A stretch of DNA of 64,000 nt from Oceanicaulis sp. GTDB lineage: Bacteria; Pseudomonadota; Alphaproteobacteria; Caulobacterales; Maricaulaceae. The position numbers and the translations under genes were made by a program. This document shows positions 17,000-25,890 of the stretch, in pieces. The stretch is taken from NCBI GenBank assembly GCA_040112665.1, contig CP157796.1:1862813-1926812 (forward strand), in the 5' to 3' direction. The notes beneath the pieces were generated by a model. It saw nothing but the letters and a program-made list of their open reading frames with translations. It did not search any database and had not been told where the DNA came from. Position 1 is the first letter of the stretch. Every line of letters starts with the position of its first letter.

Positions 17000-18763
17000 A
17001 TGACCGCGCTCACAGCCCGCCTCGCCCGTTTCGCCGACCGTAACGCCGGGCGCGCCGTGCACGCCGGATGGCTGGGCGTGGTCGCAAGCGCAGGACTGGC
17101 GCCGGCGCCGTCCCTGGGCGCGGCCCAGCTCGCCTGGCTCGCGCTGGCCGCCCTGCCGGGGCTTGCGGGGCTCGTCTGGGCGGGGCCCGAGCGGGGGCGC
17201 AGCGACGGCGCGCGCCTCATCATGGCGCTCAGCTGGACGCTGCCCGGTTTCGCCGCCACCGCCGCCTTCACCACCGTGATCTCGCCCGCAGCCCTGGTCT
17301 TTCTCGCAGGTCCCGCCGCGATGACGGCGGCCGGCGGCCGGCCCGACGCGCGTCTGGGCTCGACCGTCGCGGCCTGCGCCTTCCTTCTCGCCGCAGCCGC
17401 CGGACTGCTCGGCCCGGCGGGGCCGGGCGCGACAGGGCTCGCCGCGGCGCCCGCGCCGTGGGTGGCGTTCGCCGCCTTCCTGGGCGCGGCCGGCTTCTTC
17501 GCCCGCGCCCGTCTCGGCGCGCGGCTCGACGCCGCCCTGGAAGCGCTCCGCAAGGCCCGGCCGGCCGCTGAGGGTTTCGCGCGCGCGCCATCGCCGCTCA
17601 TCGCGCTCAACACCGAAGGGGAGATCATGGCCGCCTCGCGCGCGCTGCGTCGGGTCGCGCCGGGCGCGCCGCGCCGGCTCGACGGGCTTCCCGTGGACGG
17701 GCTCGCCTTCGATGAAGACCAGCAGGCCGCCGTGCGCGCCGGTCTTGAAAGCGCGCGCCGCGGCGGCGCGGCGGACGGCGGCCGCTTCAGCTTCACCGTG
17801 CGCGGCGCGAACGGCGCGCAGAACGTGCTCGACGCGCGCGCCGTGGCCACGCCCGCAGGCTTCGTGCTGTCGCTGGACAAGCCCGAAGCGGCTGCGCGCC
17901 CGGCGAACGATCACGCCGAAGCCGAAGACGCTGCGCGCCTCAAGGCCGAGCGCGACGCGGCGATCGCGGCGAACCGGTCGAAATCGGAATTCCTCGCTGC
18001 GGTCAGCCATGAGCTGCGCACGCCGCTCAACGCCATAATCGGGTTTTCCGACGTGATGAAGCAGCGCCTGTTCGGCCCGCTGCCCGCCCGCTACGCCGAG
18101 TACGGCGACCTCATCCATGAAAGCGGCACGCATCTGCTCGAGCTGATCGGTGACGTGCTGGACATGTCCAAGATCGAGGCCGACCGCTACGAACTCAGCG
18201 CCGAGGTCTTCGATGCGCGCGACATCGTGGAGATCTGCGCGAAGATGCTGCGCCTGCGCGCCGAGGAGAACGGGCTCGCGCTCTACGCCGACACCGGCGA
18301 CGCGCCGCTGACGGTGGAGGCCGACCGCAAGGCGCTGCGCCAGATCCTGCTCAATCTTCTGTCCAACGCCGTGAAATTCACGCCCGAGGGCGGCGCGGTC
18401 GTCGCCATGGTGCGCGCCCAGGGCCCCGATCTGGTGCTCGCGGTGGGCGACAGCGGCGTGGGCATCGCGGCGGACGAACTCGACAAGGTCGGAAAGCCCT
18501 ACGCCCAGTCCAGCGCCGGCCGGAAGACCGACGAACGCGGCACCGGCCTGGGCCTGTCTCTGGTCCGCGCGCTCGCCGAGCTTCACGGCGGGGACATGAC
18601 GGTCCAGAGCGCGCCGGGCGAGGGGACCACCGTCACCGTGCGCCTTCCCGTGCTGGTCGAGGCTGCGGGCGACATCGCCCCTTTCGAGCCTCTTGAAGTC
18701 CATCAGCGCATCGCCGCGGCGCAAGCCGCGGGCGCGGCGATCAGCGGTCAGGCGAGCGCTTGA
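17000..18763 (+). CDS. divJ: DivJ-like cell-cycle sensor histidine kinase
   Basis: A 587-residue membrane histidine kinase. Residues 20-190 form several hydrophobic segments. A weak PAS-like region follows, then HisKA with FLAAVSHELRTPLNAIIGFS (phospho-acceptor His near residue 337). The DivJ/PleC-type signature IHESGTHLLELIGDVLDMSK comes next, and then the HATPase: LLSNAVKFTPEGG, VGDSGVGIA and GTGLGLSLVRALAELHGG. Length and order fit Caulobacter DivJ (about 597 residues), which phosphorylates DivK and PleD at the stalked pole. Orthology rather than paralogy with PleC is inferred from the multi-helix N-terminus. ATG 17000 is chosen. TTAAC half-sites lie upstream but not as a full CtrA box. 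Confidence 0.78.
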   Translation: MTALTARLARFADRNAGRAVHAGWLGVVASAGLAPAPSLGAAQLAWLALAALPGLAGLVWAGPERGRSDGARLIMALSWTLPGFAATAAFTTVISPAALVFLAGPAAMTAAGGRPDARLGSTVAACAFLLAAAAGLLGPAGPGATGLAAAPAPWVAFAAFLGAAGFFARARLGARLDAALEALRKARPAAEGFARAPSPLIALNTEGEIMAASRALRRVAPGAPRRLDGLPVDGLAFDEDQQAAVRAGLESARRGGAADGGRFSFTVRGANGAQNVLDARAVATPAGFVLSLDKPEAAARPANDHAEAEDAARLKAERDAAIAANRSKSEFLAAVSHELRTPLNAIIGFSDVMKQRLFGPLPARYAEYGDLIHESGTHLLELIGDVLDMSKIEADRYELSAEVFDARDIVEICAKMLRLRAEENGLALYADTGDAPLTVEADRKALRQILLNLLSNAVKFTPEGGAVVAMVRAQGPDLVLAVGDSGVGIAADELDKVGKPYAQSSAGRKTDERGTGLGLSLVRALAELHGGDMTVQSAPGEGTTVTVRLPVLVEAAGDIAPFEPLEVHQRIAAAQAAGAAISGQASA

Positions 18764-18840
18764 TTTCCCCTGAGGGTTGTTTTCGGCGCGTTTTTGCCAT
18801 ACGCCTCTCCTCCAGAGGGTAAGTCGGGCGGGGCGAAACC

Positions 18841-19179
18841 TTGCGGGAAGCGGTCGAGCGCGCTCCGGGAAGTTTCGTATTTCACCGGCTCTGGTCTCCC
18901 ACCCAATCGGGCGAGACGGCTGCTTCGCAGATTAAATCGCTCGAGATCTGGGGCCTGACGCCGAGAGGCGCTGAGCGCCCGATCGTTCAGGCTTATGTCG
19001 GCCCTTTGCCGCCGGACGCCAGCGGGGCGGAGTTCGTCACGCGGATCCCTGCGTCCAAGGTGAACGGCTTCAGCGGCGAAGCGCGTTGGTTCCCCGACCA
19101 TCCCGATATAGACTTGCGTCAAACGAAGCTTGGCGAGACGGCGGTTCTGAGATGCCACGCGCTCAAATCAGTTTCCTGA
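18841..19179 (+). CDS. unidentified small protein, first of an orphan pair
   Basis: A 112-residue protein starting at TTG 18841; an in-frame TAA at 18820 rules out a longer version. It contains SLEIWGLTPRGAERPIVQAY and EFVTRIPASKVNGFSGEARW, beta-rich with no recognised motif. It overlaps the next gene by 28 bp, so the two are translated together. The pair sits between divJ and mscS without relatives I recognise. A toxin/immunity-type arrangement is possible but unsupported by any motif. Confidence 0.5.
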   Translation: MREAVERAPGSFVFHRLWSPTQSGETAASQIKSLEIWGLTPRGAERPIVQAYVGPLPPDASGAEFVTRIPASKVNGFSGEARWFPDHPDIDLRQTKLGETAVLRCHALKSVS

Positions 19180-19517
19180 CCGGTGGGGCTGCGGTCCGTC
19201 CCGAAAAGCTCGTCTATGACGAGGACCTTCAGGTGTTCGGCCAAGCGGTCGGCAAGGTCGACAGCGCGCCGTCCGAGATCGCGGCCAAGCTCGGATTCAC
19301 CGTCGATCGGGGCGCAGACGGGCTGGACCGCTTCGACATTCTGGCTCTCAGCACGCCGGCCGGGCGCTTCGGCTTCGTCCGGCATGACGGTGAACCGGCG
19401 CAGTTCGCCCATGTCTGCGATTTCGACAAGCAGGACCCGGCGCGCGCAGAGCGCTTCGTCAAATCGCTGTTTCCAGAGCAGGCCGCCAGCTTCGAGGCCT
19501 ATCCCGAGCCGTGGTGA
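19152..19517 (+). CDS. unidentified small protein, second of an orphan pair
   Basis: A 121-residue acidic protein (MPRAQISFLTGGAAVRPEKL onward). The middle part, EIAAKLGFTVDRGADGLDRF followed by DILALSTPAGRFGFVRHDG, looks like a compact alpha/beta domain. The end is helical (DPARAERFVKSLFPEQAASF). No family is recognised. ATG 19152 is chosen because it starts within the end of the preceding gene. It overlaps the convergent mscS gene by 19 bp. Confidence 0.55.
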   Translation: MPRAQISFLTGGAAVRPEKLVYDEDLQVFGQAVGKVDSAPSEIAAKLGFTVDRGADGLDRFDILALSTPAGRFGFVRHDGEPAQFAHVCDFDKQDPARAERFVKSLFPEQAASFEAYPEPW

Positions 19518-20761
19518 GCCCCCGCGTCCGCCTTACCGCCCTTCGCCCTCTTCGCCGTCCTGCGCGCCTTCGGCTTTTCCGGCCGTGATCGCGGCGGGGA
19601 CTGGGCGGGGCCGCCGGAATGTTTGGCGACCTGGGGCGGGGTGAAGATTTCCGCGCCGTCGTCGAGGTAGACGGTGGTGGACGGGAAGGCGAAGGCCGTG
19701 CCTGCGCCGTCTTCCACGATACGCTTGACCTCGAAGGCCAGCTCTTCCTTCAGCCGCAGCCACTCGCCCCAGTTCGTGGTCTTGGTGAAGCAGTAGAGCA
19801 GGAAGTCGATCGAGCTCGGCCCGAAGGAATCCACCCGCATGAAGGTCGCCACTTCGGGCGGCCGGGCGAATTCGGGATGGTTCATTATGTAGTCGAGCAC
19901 GTGATCGCGGATGTATTGCAGCTGCGCGGTCGTGGTCTTGTACTCCACCCCGATCGCCCATTTGATCCGGCGATGGGTCATGCGGGTGAAGTTGACCACC
20001 GCGTTGTCGGCGAGGTCGGCGTTGGGCACGTAGACCGGGCTCTTGTCGAAGCGGCGCACCAGGGTGGATCGGAAATTGATCTGCTCGACCGTGCCTTCGA
20101 CCACCCCGTCCACCATGATCCATTCACCCGGCACGAAGCGCTTTTCGGTGAGGATCAGAAGCCCGGCGATCAGGTTCTTGAACAGGTCCTGCGCGCCAAG
20201 GCCGATCGCCACGCCCAGAAGGCCCAGGCCGCCGATCACCGGCGCGACGGGGATGCCCCAGACCTGCAGCACGGCGGCCGCGCCGACGATGACGAAGAAG
20301 ATCTTCAGCGCCTTGGCCAGCCAGTCGATCATGACCGGGTTCAGCGTGTTGCGGATCGGCTTTGAGAGATAGGCGACCGGCTCGACGGCGTTTCTGAGCG
20401 CCCAGAACAGCGCGATGATGACCAGGCTTTCGGTCACCTGGCCGCCGTCCACCGGCGCGTCCTCGCTGTGCAGATTGAGGAAATGGAAGGCGATGTAGAT
20501 CCCGACGATCACCGGGATCAGCTTGACCGGGCCGGCCAGTCCCTTGACCAGCTTGTCGTCGAGCTTGCTCTCGGTCTTTTCCGCGCGGGCGATGAAGCGC
20601 CGCATGACGACGCGGGAAAAGACGCCGCGGACCAGAAAGGCGATCGCGATGATCAGCAGCGCAGCCAGCCCGTCGCCGACATTGTAGCCCAGGAAGCTGG
20701 TGTTCCAGACTTCCACCACGATGGCCCAGAACTCGGCGGCCTGTGTGCGCAGATCGTCCAT
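19499..20761 (-). CDS. MscS-family mechanosensitive channel
   Basis: A 420-residue inner-membrane protein with about five transmembrane segments in the first 210 residues. The pore-lining helix and beta domain of MscS follow: VAPVIGGLGLLGVAIGLGAQ, then DLFKNLIAGLLILTEKRFVP and GEWIMVDGVVEGTVEQINFR with STLVRRFDKSPVYVPNADLA. It opens on membrane tension to release solutes. The C-terminus has a Lys/Arg/Pro-rich tail. Start ATG 20761; a longer frame overlaps prfC. Confidence 0.92.
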   Translation of the reverse strand: MDDLRTQAAEFWAIVVEVWNTSFLGYNVGDGLAALLIIAIAFLVRGVFSRVVMRRFIARAEKTESKLDDKLVKGLAGPVKLIPVIVGIYIAFHFLNLHSEDAPVDGGQVTESLVIIALFWALRNAVEPVAYLSKPIRNTLNPVMIDWLAKALKIFFVIVGAAAVLQVWGIPVAPVIGGLGLLGVAIGLGAQDLFKNLIAGLLILTEKRFVPGEWIMVDGVVEGTVEQINFRSTLVRRFDKSPVYVPNADLADNAVVNFTRMTHRRIKWAIGVEYKTTTAQLQYIRDHVLDYIMNHPEFARPPEVATFMRVDSFGPSSIDFLLYCFTKTTNWGEWLRLKEELAFEVKRIVEDGAGTAFAFPSTTVYLDDGAEIFTPPQVAKHSGGPAQSPPRSRPEKPKARRTAKRAKGGKADAGAHHGSG

Positions 20762-20793
20762 CGCCCCTGTCCCCCGTTCTTCGGCTTCGGCCC

Positions 20794-22386
20794 TCAGGCC
20801 CGCTCCTTGGTGCGCGAGAAGGTGATGTCGGGCCATTTCTCCTGGGAGTAGTTCACCTCCCAGGCCGATTTGGCCATGAACACGAGCGCCCCGTCGATGT
20901 CCTCGGCGATGGCGGACTTATGCCGGTCGATGAATTCGTCGAGCTTGGCCTGCGGTCCGGTGATCCAGCGCGCCGTATCGTAGGGGCTGGCCTCGAACAT
21001 CACTTCCAGCCCGTATTCGTCGGCGACCCGCTGGGCCATCACGTCGATCTGCAGCGCGCCGACCGCCCCGATGACGAAATCACCGCCCAGCTGCAGCCGG
21101 AAGAGCTGGGTGACGCCTTCCTCGGCGAGGCTTTCGAGCGCCTTTTTCAGATGCTTGGCCTTGAGCGGATCCTTCAACCGCGCCCGGCGCAGCATTTCGG
21201 GCGCGAAGTTCGGGATGCCCGCGATCTTCCATTTGCCGGTTTCGCTCAGCGTGTCGCCGACACGAAGCGCGCCGTGATTGGGCACGCCTATGACGTCACC
21301 TGCGAAGGCCTCGTCGGCCACCTCCCGGTCGTCGGCGAAGAACATGACCGGGGCGGAGACCGTCAGAAGCTTGCCGGAGTCGGTCTTCAGCTTCATGCCG
21401 CGTTTGAACTCGCCTGAGACCAGCCGCATGAAGGCGACGCGGTCGCGATGGTTGGGGTCCATGTTCGCCTGGACCTTGAACACGAAGCCCGCGACCTCCT
21501 TGTCGCCCGGTTCGAGCACTTCGCGCGGGCCGGCGCTGACCGGCTGGGCTTCGGGGCCGGGGGCGATCTCGGCCAGCGCGTCGAGCAGTTCGCGTACCCC
21601 GAAACGCCTGAGCGCCGAGCCGAAATAGACCGGCGACAGATGGCCTTCGCGATAGGATTGGGGATTGAAGGGGGGAAGCAGCTCGCGCGCCATCTCCGCG
21701 CCTTCGCGCAGCTCGGCGAGTTCGTCCTCGCTCAGCTCCGCGGCGATGGCGTTTCCGTCCATCGAAATCCGTTCGCTGGGCACGTACTCGTCGCCCTCGG
21801 GCCGGCGATAGGCGACGAACTCGTTCGCCTTGAGATCGGCCACGCCCTTGAAGCGGTTTCCTGAACCGACCGGCCACTGCATCGGCGCGACGTCCAGGGC
21901 CAGCTTGTCCTGGATGTCGTCGAACAGCTCGGACGGGTCCATCGCCTCGCGGTCGAACTTGTTGATGAAGGTCAGGATCGGGATGTCCCTGAGACGGCAC
22001 ACCTCGACGAGCTTCAGCGTGCGCGGCTCCACGCCCTTGGCCGCGTCCAGAACCATGATGGCGCTGTCGGCCGCAGTGAGGGTGCGGTAGGTGTCTTCCG
22101 AGAAGTCCTCGTGGCCGGGCGTGTCCAGAAGGTTGAAGGTCAGCCCCTTGTGCTCGTAGGTCATCACAGAGGCGCTGACCGAGATGCCCCGCTCGCGCTC
22201 GATCTTCATCCAGTCCGACCGCGTGCGCCGGTTCTCGCCGCGCGCGCGCACCTGTCCGGCCAGGCGGATCGCGCCTGCGGTGAACAGAAGGTTCTCCGTC
22301 AGCGTGGTCTTGCCCGCGTCGGGGTGGGAGATGATGGCGTAGGTGCGCCGGCGCGCCCATTGCGCTCCGTCAGCCGCAGAGGTCAT
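20794..22386 (-). CDS. prfC: peptide chain release factor 3
   Basis: A 530-residue translational GTPase, the normal RF3 length. GTPase motifs: G1 SHPDAGKTTLTENLL, G3 DTPGHEDFSEDTYRT and G4 NKFDRE. RF3-specific stretches include RSDWMKIERERGISVSASVM and PFNPQSYREGHLSPVYFGSA. RF3 recycles RF1/RF2 from the ribosome after termination. It sits 32 bp upstream of the MscS gene on the same strand. Confidence 0.96.
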   Translation of the reverse strand: MTSAADGAQWARRRTYAIISHPDAGKTTLTENLLFTAGAIRLAGQVRARGENRRTRSDWMKIERERGISVSASVMTYEHKGLTFNLLDTPGHEDFSEDTYRTLTAADSAIMVLDAAKGVEPRTLKLVEVCRLRDIPILTFINKFDREAMDPSELFDDIQDKLALDVAPMQWPVGSGNRFKGVADLKANEFVAYRRPEGDEYVPSERISMDGNAIAAELSEDELAELREGAEMARELLPPFNPQSYREGHLSPVYFGSALRRFGVRELLDALAEIAPGPEAQPVSAGPREVLEPGDKEVAGFVFKVQANMDPNHRDRVAFMRLVSGEFKRGMKLKTDSGKLLTVSAPVMFFADDREVADEAFAGDVIGVPNHGALRVGDTLSETGKWKIAGIPNFAPEMLRRARLKDPLKAKHLKKALESLAEEGVTQLFRLQLGGDFVIGAVGALQIDVMAQRVADEYGLEVMFEASPYDTARWITGPQAKLDEFIDRHKSAIAEDIDGALVFMAKSAWEVNYSQEKWPDITFSRTKERA

Positions 22387-22465
22387 GAAACTGGTCCGCT
22401 CAAGGGATCGATACGTCCCGCGGACTAGCGCGCGCTGGCGAGAAGGGCAAGAAGCCCGGGCCGCC

Positions 22466-22879
22466 TCACGCTCTCAGCCGGGCCGGCGCCTGGGACCAGA
22501 CCGACAGGTTCGCGGCGTGGCTTGAAAGCTTGCCCTGGCTTTGCAGTTCGCGCAGCTGGGCCATGGTGACGAGCGACACCGACGCCAGGCGCAGCCGCAC
22601 CTGCGTGGGCAGCTGGGCGTGGCGCGGCGCGACGGCGAGCATGGCGTTCGCCTCGTCGGTCTTCCACGCGATCATCGCGGCCAGGAAGCAGCCCAGCTCG
22701 GGATTGGTGCGCGCCAGCTGCGGCTCGTCGAAGATCGCCTCGCGGATCATCTTGGCGACCTTGCCCACCCGCATGCCCAGCAAGGTCTCCTCGGCATAGC
22801 CGTGGGCCAGGCCGAGTTCGAGCGCGGTCGCGCGCGCGTCGCCGATATCGAACATCGCGTCGTTGAACAGAAACAGCAT
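22466..22879 (-). CDS. conserved hypothetical protein
   Basis: A 137-residue, largely helical cytoplasmic protein (MLFLFNDAMFDIGDARATAL at the start, PELGCFLAAMIAWKTDEANA in the middle). No signal peptide, membrane segment or catalytic motif is visible. It lies upstream of prfC and downstream of the DUF1491 gene on the same strand. Function unknown. Confidence 0.65.
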   Translation of the reverse strand: MLFLFNDAMFDIGDARATALELGLAHGYAEETLLGMRVGKVAKMIREAIFDEPQLARTNPELGCFLAAMIAWKTDEANAMLAVAPRHAQLPTQVRLRLASVSLVTMAQLRELQSQGKLSSHAANLSVWSQAPARLRA

Positions 22880-22934
22880 CGCCGTCGCGTCTCACAGGGC
22901 TTCGTGAACGGGAGCGATCATGCCAGCTCAGCCG

Positions 22935-23273
22935 TTAAGACTTCTCAATCGGCTCGTTAAGGAAGTCTCGACCATGCGGATCATCGATCTCGACCACCCA
23001 GATGTCGGGGTCACGATCCCGGCGGCGCTCGGCGTAGGCGTCGGCGTCCCGTTCCGGCACGGGCTCTTCGCCCAGTGGCCGCGTCCAGACCCGCTCGCCC
23101 TGAAAATCGCGCGCCGGCGCATAGAGCGCGGCCCGCCCGCCGGGCAGCAGCACCTTGACCAGCACCGCGCCCGCATCGGGGTCGCCCTTGCAGCTGACAT
23201 AGACAGAAGCGCCGGCGGCCTCGGCCCGCCAGCGCAGGGCGTCGACCCAGAAACGCGCCTTAATATCCGACAT
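22935..23273 (-). CDS. DUF1491 family protein
   Basis: A 112-residue protein whose pattern is DUF1491: ARFWVDALRWRAEAAGASVY, then VLLPGGRAALYAPARDFQGE and a C-terminal DPDIWVVEIDDPHGRDFL. The family is restricted to alphaproteobacteria and its role is unknown. It is divergent from the BcsB-like gene, with a CtrA-type box in the 55-bp gap. Confidence 0.85.
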   Translation of the reverse strand: MSDIKARFWVDALRWRAEAAGASVYVSCKGDPDAGAVLVKVLLPGGRAALYAPARDFQGERVWTRPLGEEPVPERDADAYAERRRDRDPDIWVVEIDDPHGRDFLNEPIEKS

Positions 23274-23297
23274 TCCGGTTGATGGCCGCTCAATTGC

Positions 23298-23312
23298 TTA
23301 ATAATCTCTTAA
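23298..23312. promoter_or_regulatory. CtrA-type box TTAA-N7-TTAA
   Basis: TTAATAATCTCTTAA at 23298-23312 is an exact TTAA-N7-TTAA, the CtrA binding consensus of Caulobacter relatives. With flanking G and C it forms GCTTAA/TTAAGC. It lies in the gap between the divergent DUF1491 and BcsB-like genes, 17 bp before the start codon of the latter. Confidence 0.55.
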
Positions 23313-23328
23313 GCGAGGGGAGCGTGCC

Positions 23329-24987
23329 ATGTCGATACAACGAGGCTTTTTGAGCCTTTGCGCCGTTATGTGCGCCGCGTTTGCGGCCACCGGAACGTCG
23401 TTCGCAGACACCGCCGCCGACGCCGGGGCCGCCGCCTCGGCTGAACAATCATCCGTTTCACCAGCATCCAGTTCAGAAGAGACCCCGGCGCTCGCCGAGG
23501 TCCGGCCCGCCCGGTCCGAAGAGGCGCTGATCTCCTCGATGACCGGCGAGAGCAGCGTTCTGCGCCTGGACGCGGACAGCCGCGAGATCCGTATCCCGTT
23601 CACGATCGCGCCGAACGCTGTTCCCGAAGGCGTCGAGCTTCTGATGAGCGCCGATCCTGACGGCCGCCGCTCCGGCGGGCGCATCGAAGTCTTCGTCAAC
23701 CGCTCCCGCGCGGTGGAGCTTCAGCCCCGCGCCGAGCCGTTCGAGGCGCGCTTCGCGCTTTATTCCGACGATCTGCGCGCCGGCGAGAACATGCTGGTGA
23801 TGCGCATCCACGACGCCGGGGAGACCGGCTGGACGATCGACGCTGACGCCTCGCGCCTGCGCGTCTCGGCCCGGCCCGCCGGCGGATACGCCGCGCTCGA
23901 CGAGATCGAAAAGGCGCTGGCCGCCGACTTCGCCGCGCCGCGCCGGGTCTTCATCGACGCCGATCCGGCCGGCGAAGACGCGCTCGCGGTCGCCGCTCTG
24001 GTCTCCCAGGGCCTCGCCCTGCGCATGGGTGAAGCGCCTATCCTGGTGCGCGATCCGTCCGTGGCCGAACTCACCGTCCGCGCCGAGCTGCGCAGCGGCG
24101 CGGCTGCGCCCGCGATCGACCTGACCGGTCCGTCCGAGCTTCGTCTGAGCGCGGGCAGCTCGGGCTCGCTCATCGCTGCGGCGCGCCTGTTCGCCGCCCG
24201 CTCGATGGACGCGCACACCGTCCGCTTCGACATGACGAGCGCGCTGACCGCCCGCCGGCTCGACCGGCCGCGCGTTCCCTCGCTCGCCGACGCCGCGCTC
24301 GAGGGCCTTGCGTCCGGCGGCGCGCCGTTCGGGGCCGATCAAGGGGGCCGCGCCGCCGTGGTCTTCGCCGGGACCGACCCTGAAGAGCGCGCCGCCAGCC
24401 TCGCCGTCGTCGCGCGCGCCGCGCTGGCTTCGGGCTCGGCCTGGCTCTACGCCTGGTACGGCGAGGACGCCGACGCCGCCCCGCTCAATCACGATCTTCT
24501 GGTGCTGGGACCGCAGTCCGCCATCGATCCGCGCCTGATGGCGCTGGCGCCGGCCGAGGTCCGCGCCGCAGCCTCGGCGGCGGCCAACCGCGCCCCGCGC
24601 GAGCGGCGCTATTACGGCTCCACCGCCTTCGCGTCCGACGATGTCGAGCGCGATGCGATGATCACCGGCGTTGCGGCCCTGTTCGAACGCAGCGACGGCC
24701 GCCGCGTGGCGCTGATCACCGCGCCCGAAGGGGCGGACTACGCCCGCGCCGCCAAGCGCCTCGCGCGCTCAGGCCTGTGGACCGGGCTTTCGGGCCGCGC
24801 CGCGCTCTGGGACGCGGCGGACGTGACGCCTTTCGGGCCGAGCTCCGCGCCGCGCTTCTCTGCTGAATGGGCGTCCAGCATGGTCCGGGCGAACGATCAC
24901 TGGCTGGCGATCGGCGCGTTCGGCCTCGCCGTGCTGCTGCTTCTGCTCGGTCACGGCGTTAAACGGACGTCAAGCCGCAGGGCTTAA
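23329..24987 (+). CDS. periplasmic type I membrane protein, BcsB-like
   Basis: A 552-residue protein with a signal peptide (about 1-26), a low-complexity Ala/Ser/Glu linker and a large periplasmic region. One C-terminal transmembrane helix (HWLAIGAFGLAVLLLLLGHG) is followed by a short basic tail. The layout recalls BcsB, the cellulose synthase accessory subunit: alternating beta-sandwich stretches (RIEVFVNRSRAVELQPRAEP, GENMLVMRIHDAG) and alpha/beta segments with a C-terminal anchor. No BcsA is nearby, so this is a structural resemblance only. GAGGGGAG precedes the ATG at 23329, and a CtrA-type box lies directly upstream. Confidence 0.6.
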   Translation: MSIQRGFLSLCAVMCAAFAATGTSFADTAADAGAAASAEQSSVSPASSSEETPALAEVRPARSEEALISSMTGESSVLRLDADSREIRIPFTIAPNAVPEGVELLMSADPDGRRSGGRIEVFVNRSRAVELQPRAEPFEARFALYSDDLRAGENMLVMRIHDAGETGWTIDADASRLRVSARPAGGYAALDEIEKALAADFAAPRRVFIDADPAGEDALAVAALVSQGLALRMGEAPILVRDPSVAELTVRAELRSGAAAPAIDLTGPSELRLSAGSSGSLIAAARLFAARSMDAHTVRFDMTSALTARRLDRPRVPSLADAALEGLASGGAPFGADQGGRAAVVFAGTDPEERAASLAVVARAALASGSAWLYAWYGEDADAAPLNHDLLVLGPQSAIDPRLMALAPAEVRAAASAAANRAPRERRYYGSTAFASDDVERDAMITGVAALFERSDGRRVALITAPEGADYARAAKRLARSGLWTGLSGRAALWDAADVTPFGPSSAPRFSAEWASSMVRANDHWLAIGAFGLAVLLLLLGHGVKRTSSRRA

Positions 24988-24997
24988 GACCCTGCGG
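24975..24997 (+). other. stem-loop over stop codon and translation start region
   Basis: CCGCAGGG (24975-24982) pairs perfectly with CCCTGCGG (24990-24997) around a 7-base loop. The stem-loop contains the TAA stop of the BcsB-like gene and ends 2 bases before the ATG at 25000. No separate ribosome binding site is visible for that ATG, so the structure could couple or limit its translation. Confidence 0.4.
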
Positions 24998-24999
24998 GC

Positions 25000-25890
25000 A
25001 TGACGCCCGCCGCCATCCTTCTGAGCCTCGCGCTCGCCGCCTCCGAGGCCGCGCCCGATCCTTACGCCGACCGTGTCGCGCTGAGGGCCGCCGACAGCGC
25101 GTGCGCGCTGTTCGCTCCAGCAGAGCGGGCCTTGCTGGACGCGCTGGTCGCGCTCGCCCGCGACGACGCGGTGCGCGGCGGCGCCGACCCGGCCGCGCTG
25201 GATCGCTACGAAGCCTCAGCCGGCGCGCCCGATTGCGACGGCCCGCTCACAGCCCGGCTCGCCGAAGGCCACCGCGCGCAGATCGACCGGCTGGCCCCGC
25301 TCACCGAGATCGCCTTCCCCGGCCGTCATCAGCACTGGATCAGCGAGCGCCGCCGCCGCGGCGCGCCGGACTGGCGCGTGCGTCAGTCCACTGCTGAGGC
25401 CGAAGCGACCCTCGGTCTTGCGCCGGGCGAAGAGGAAGACCGGTTCGTGCTGGCTTATCGCGCAGAGGCCGCGCCCGCCTTCGCGGTGATCGTGTTCCGC
25501 GATCCGGCCCGGCAGGCGCATCCGCTGGACTTCACCGCGGGCGGGCTTCTGCCTGCGCCGGGGGGCGATCCGGTCAGCGCCTGGGGCGGCGGCGCGCGGG
25601 CGGAAATCCGCATTCCCGCAAGCGGCAGGCTGGATCCCGACACCGCCGCGAGGCTGGCGCCCGCAGGCGGCGCGCCCGCGCGCGGCTTCGTCTTTCCCGA
25701 CCGCGCGCTCAGGGCGATGACCCACCTCACGCCGCGCGACGGCGTTCGCGTTGAATTCACCGGGGCTGACGGAAGGCCCGCCGGCGCCTACTGGTTCGAA
25801 ACCGGGATGCTCAACGCCGCGCTCGCCGTGCAGGGCATCGCTCTGCCGGAGCCCGAACGTCCCGAAGGCACGCAGACCGCCTCGCGCTAG
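25000..25890 (+). CDS. exported hypothetical protein
   Basis: A 296-residue protein with an apparent signal peptide (MTPAAILLSLALAASEAAPD). The mature domain of about 275 residues has several Trp/His-containing segments (AFPGRHQHWISERRRRGAPD, PRDGVRVEFTGADGRPAGAY). No family is recognised. It starts 12 bp after the BcsB-like gene and is probably in the same transcript. Its frame overlaps the convergent MaoC gene stop by 4 bp. Confidence 0.6.
   Translation: MTPAAILLSLALAASEAAPDPYADRVALRAADSACALFAPAERALLDALVALARDDAVRGGADPAALDRYEASAGAPDCDGPLTARLAEGHRAQIDRLAPLTEIAFPGRHQHWISERRRRGAPDWRVRQSTAEAEATLGLAPGEEEDRFVLAYRAEAAPAFAVIVFRDPARQAHPLDFTAGGLLPAPGGDPVSAWGGGARAEIRIPASGRLDPDTAARLAPAGGAPARGFVFPDRALRAMTHLTPRDGVRVEFTGADGRPAGAYWFETGMLNAALAVQGIALPEPERPEGTQTASR

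Noticed and set aside
16943..18724. 593-residue open frame on the minus strand
   Set aside because: It is antisense to divJ, whose kinase motifs are complete.
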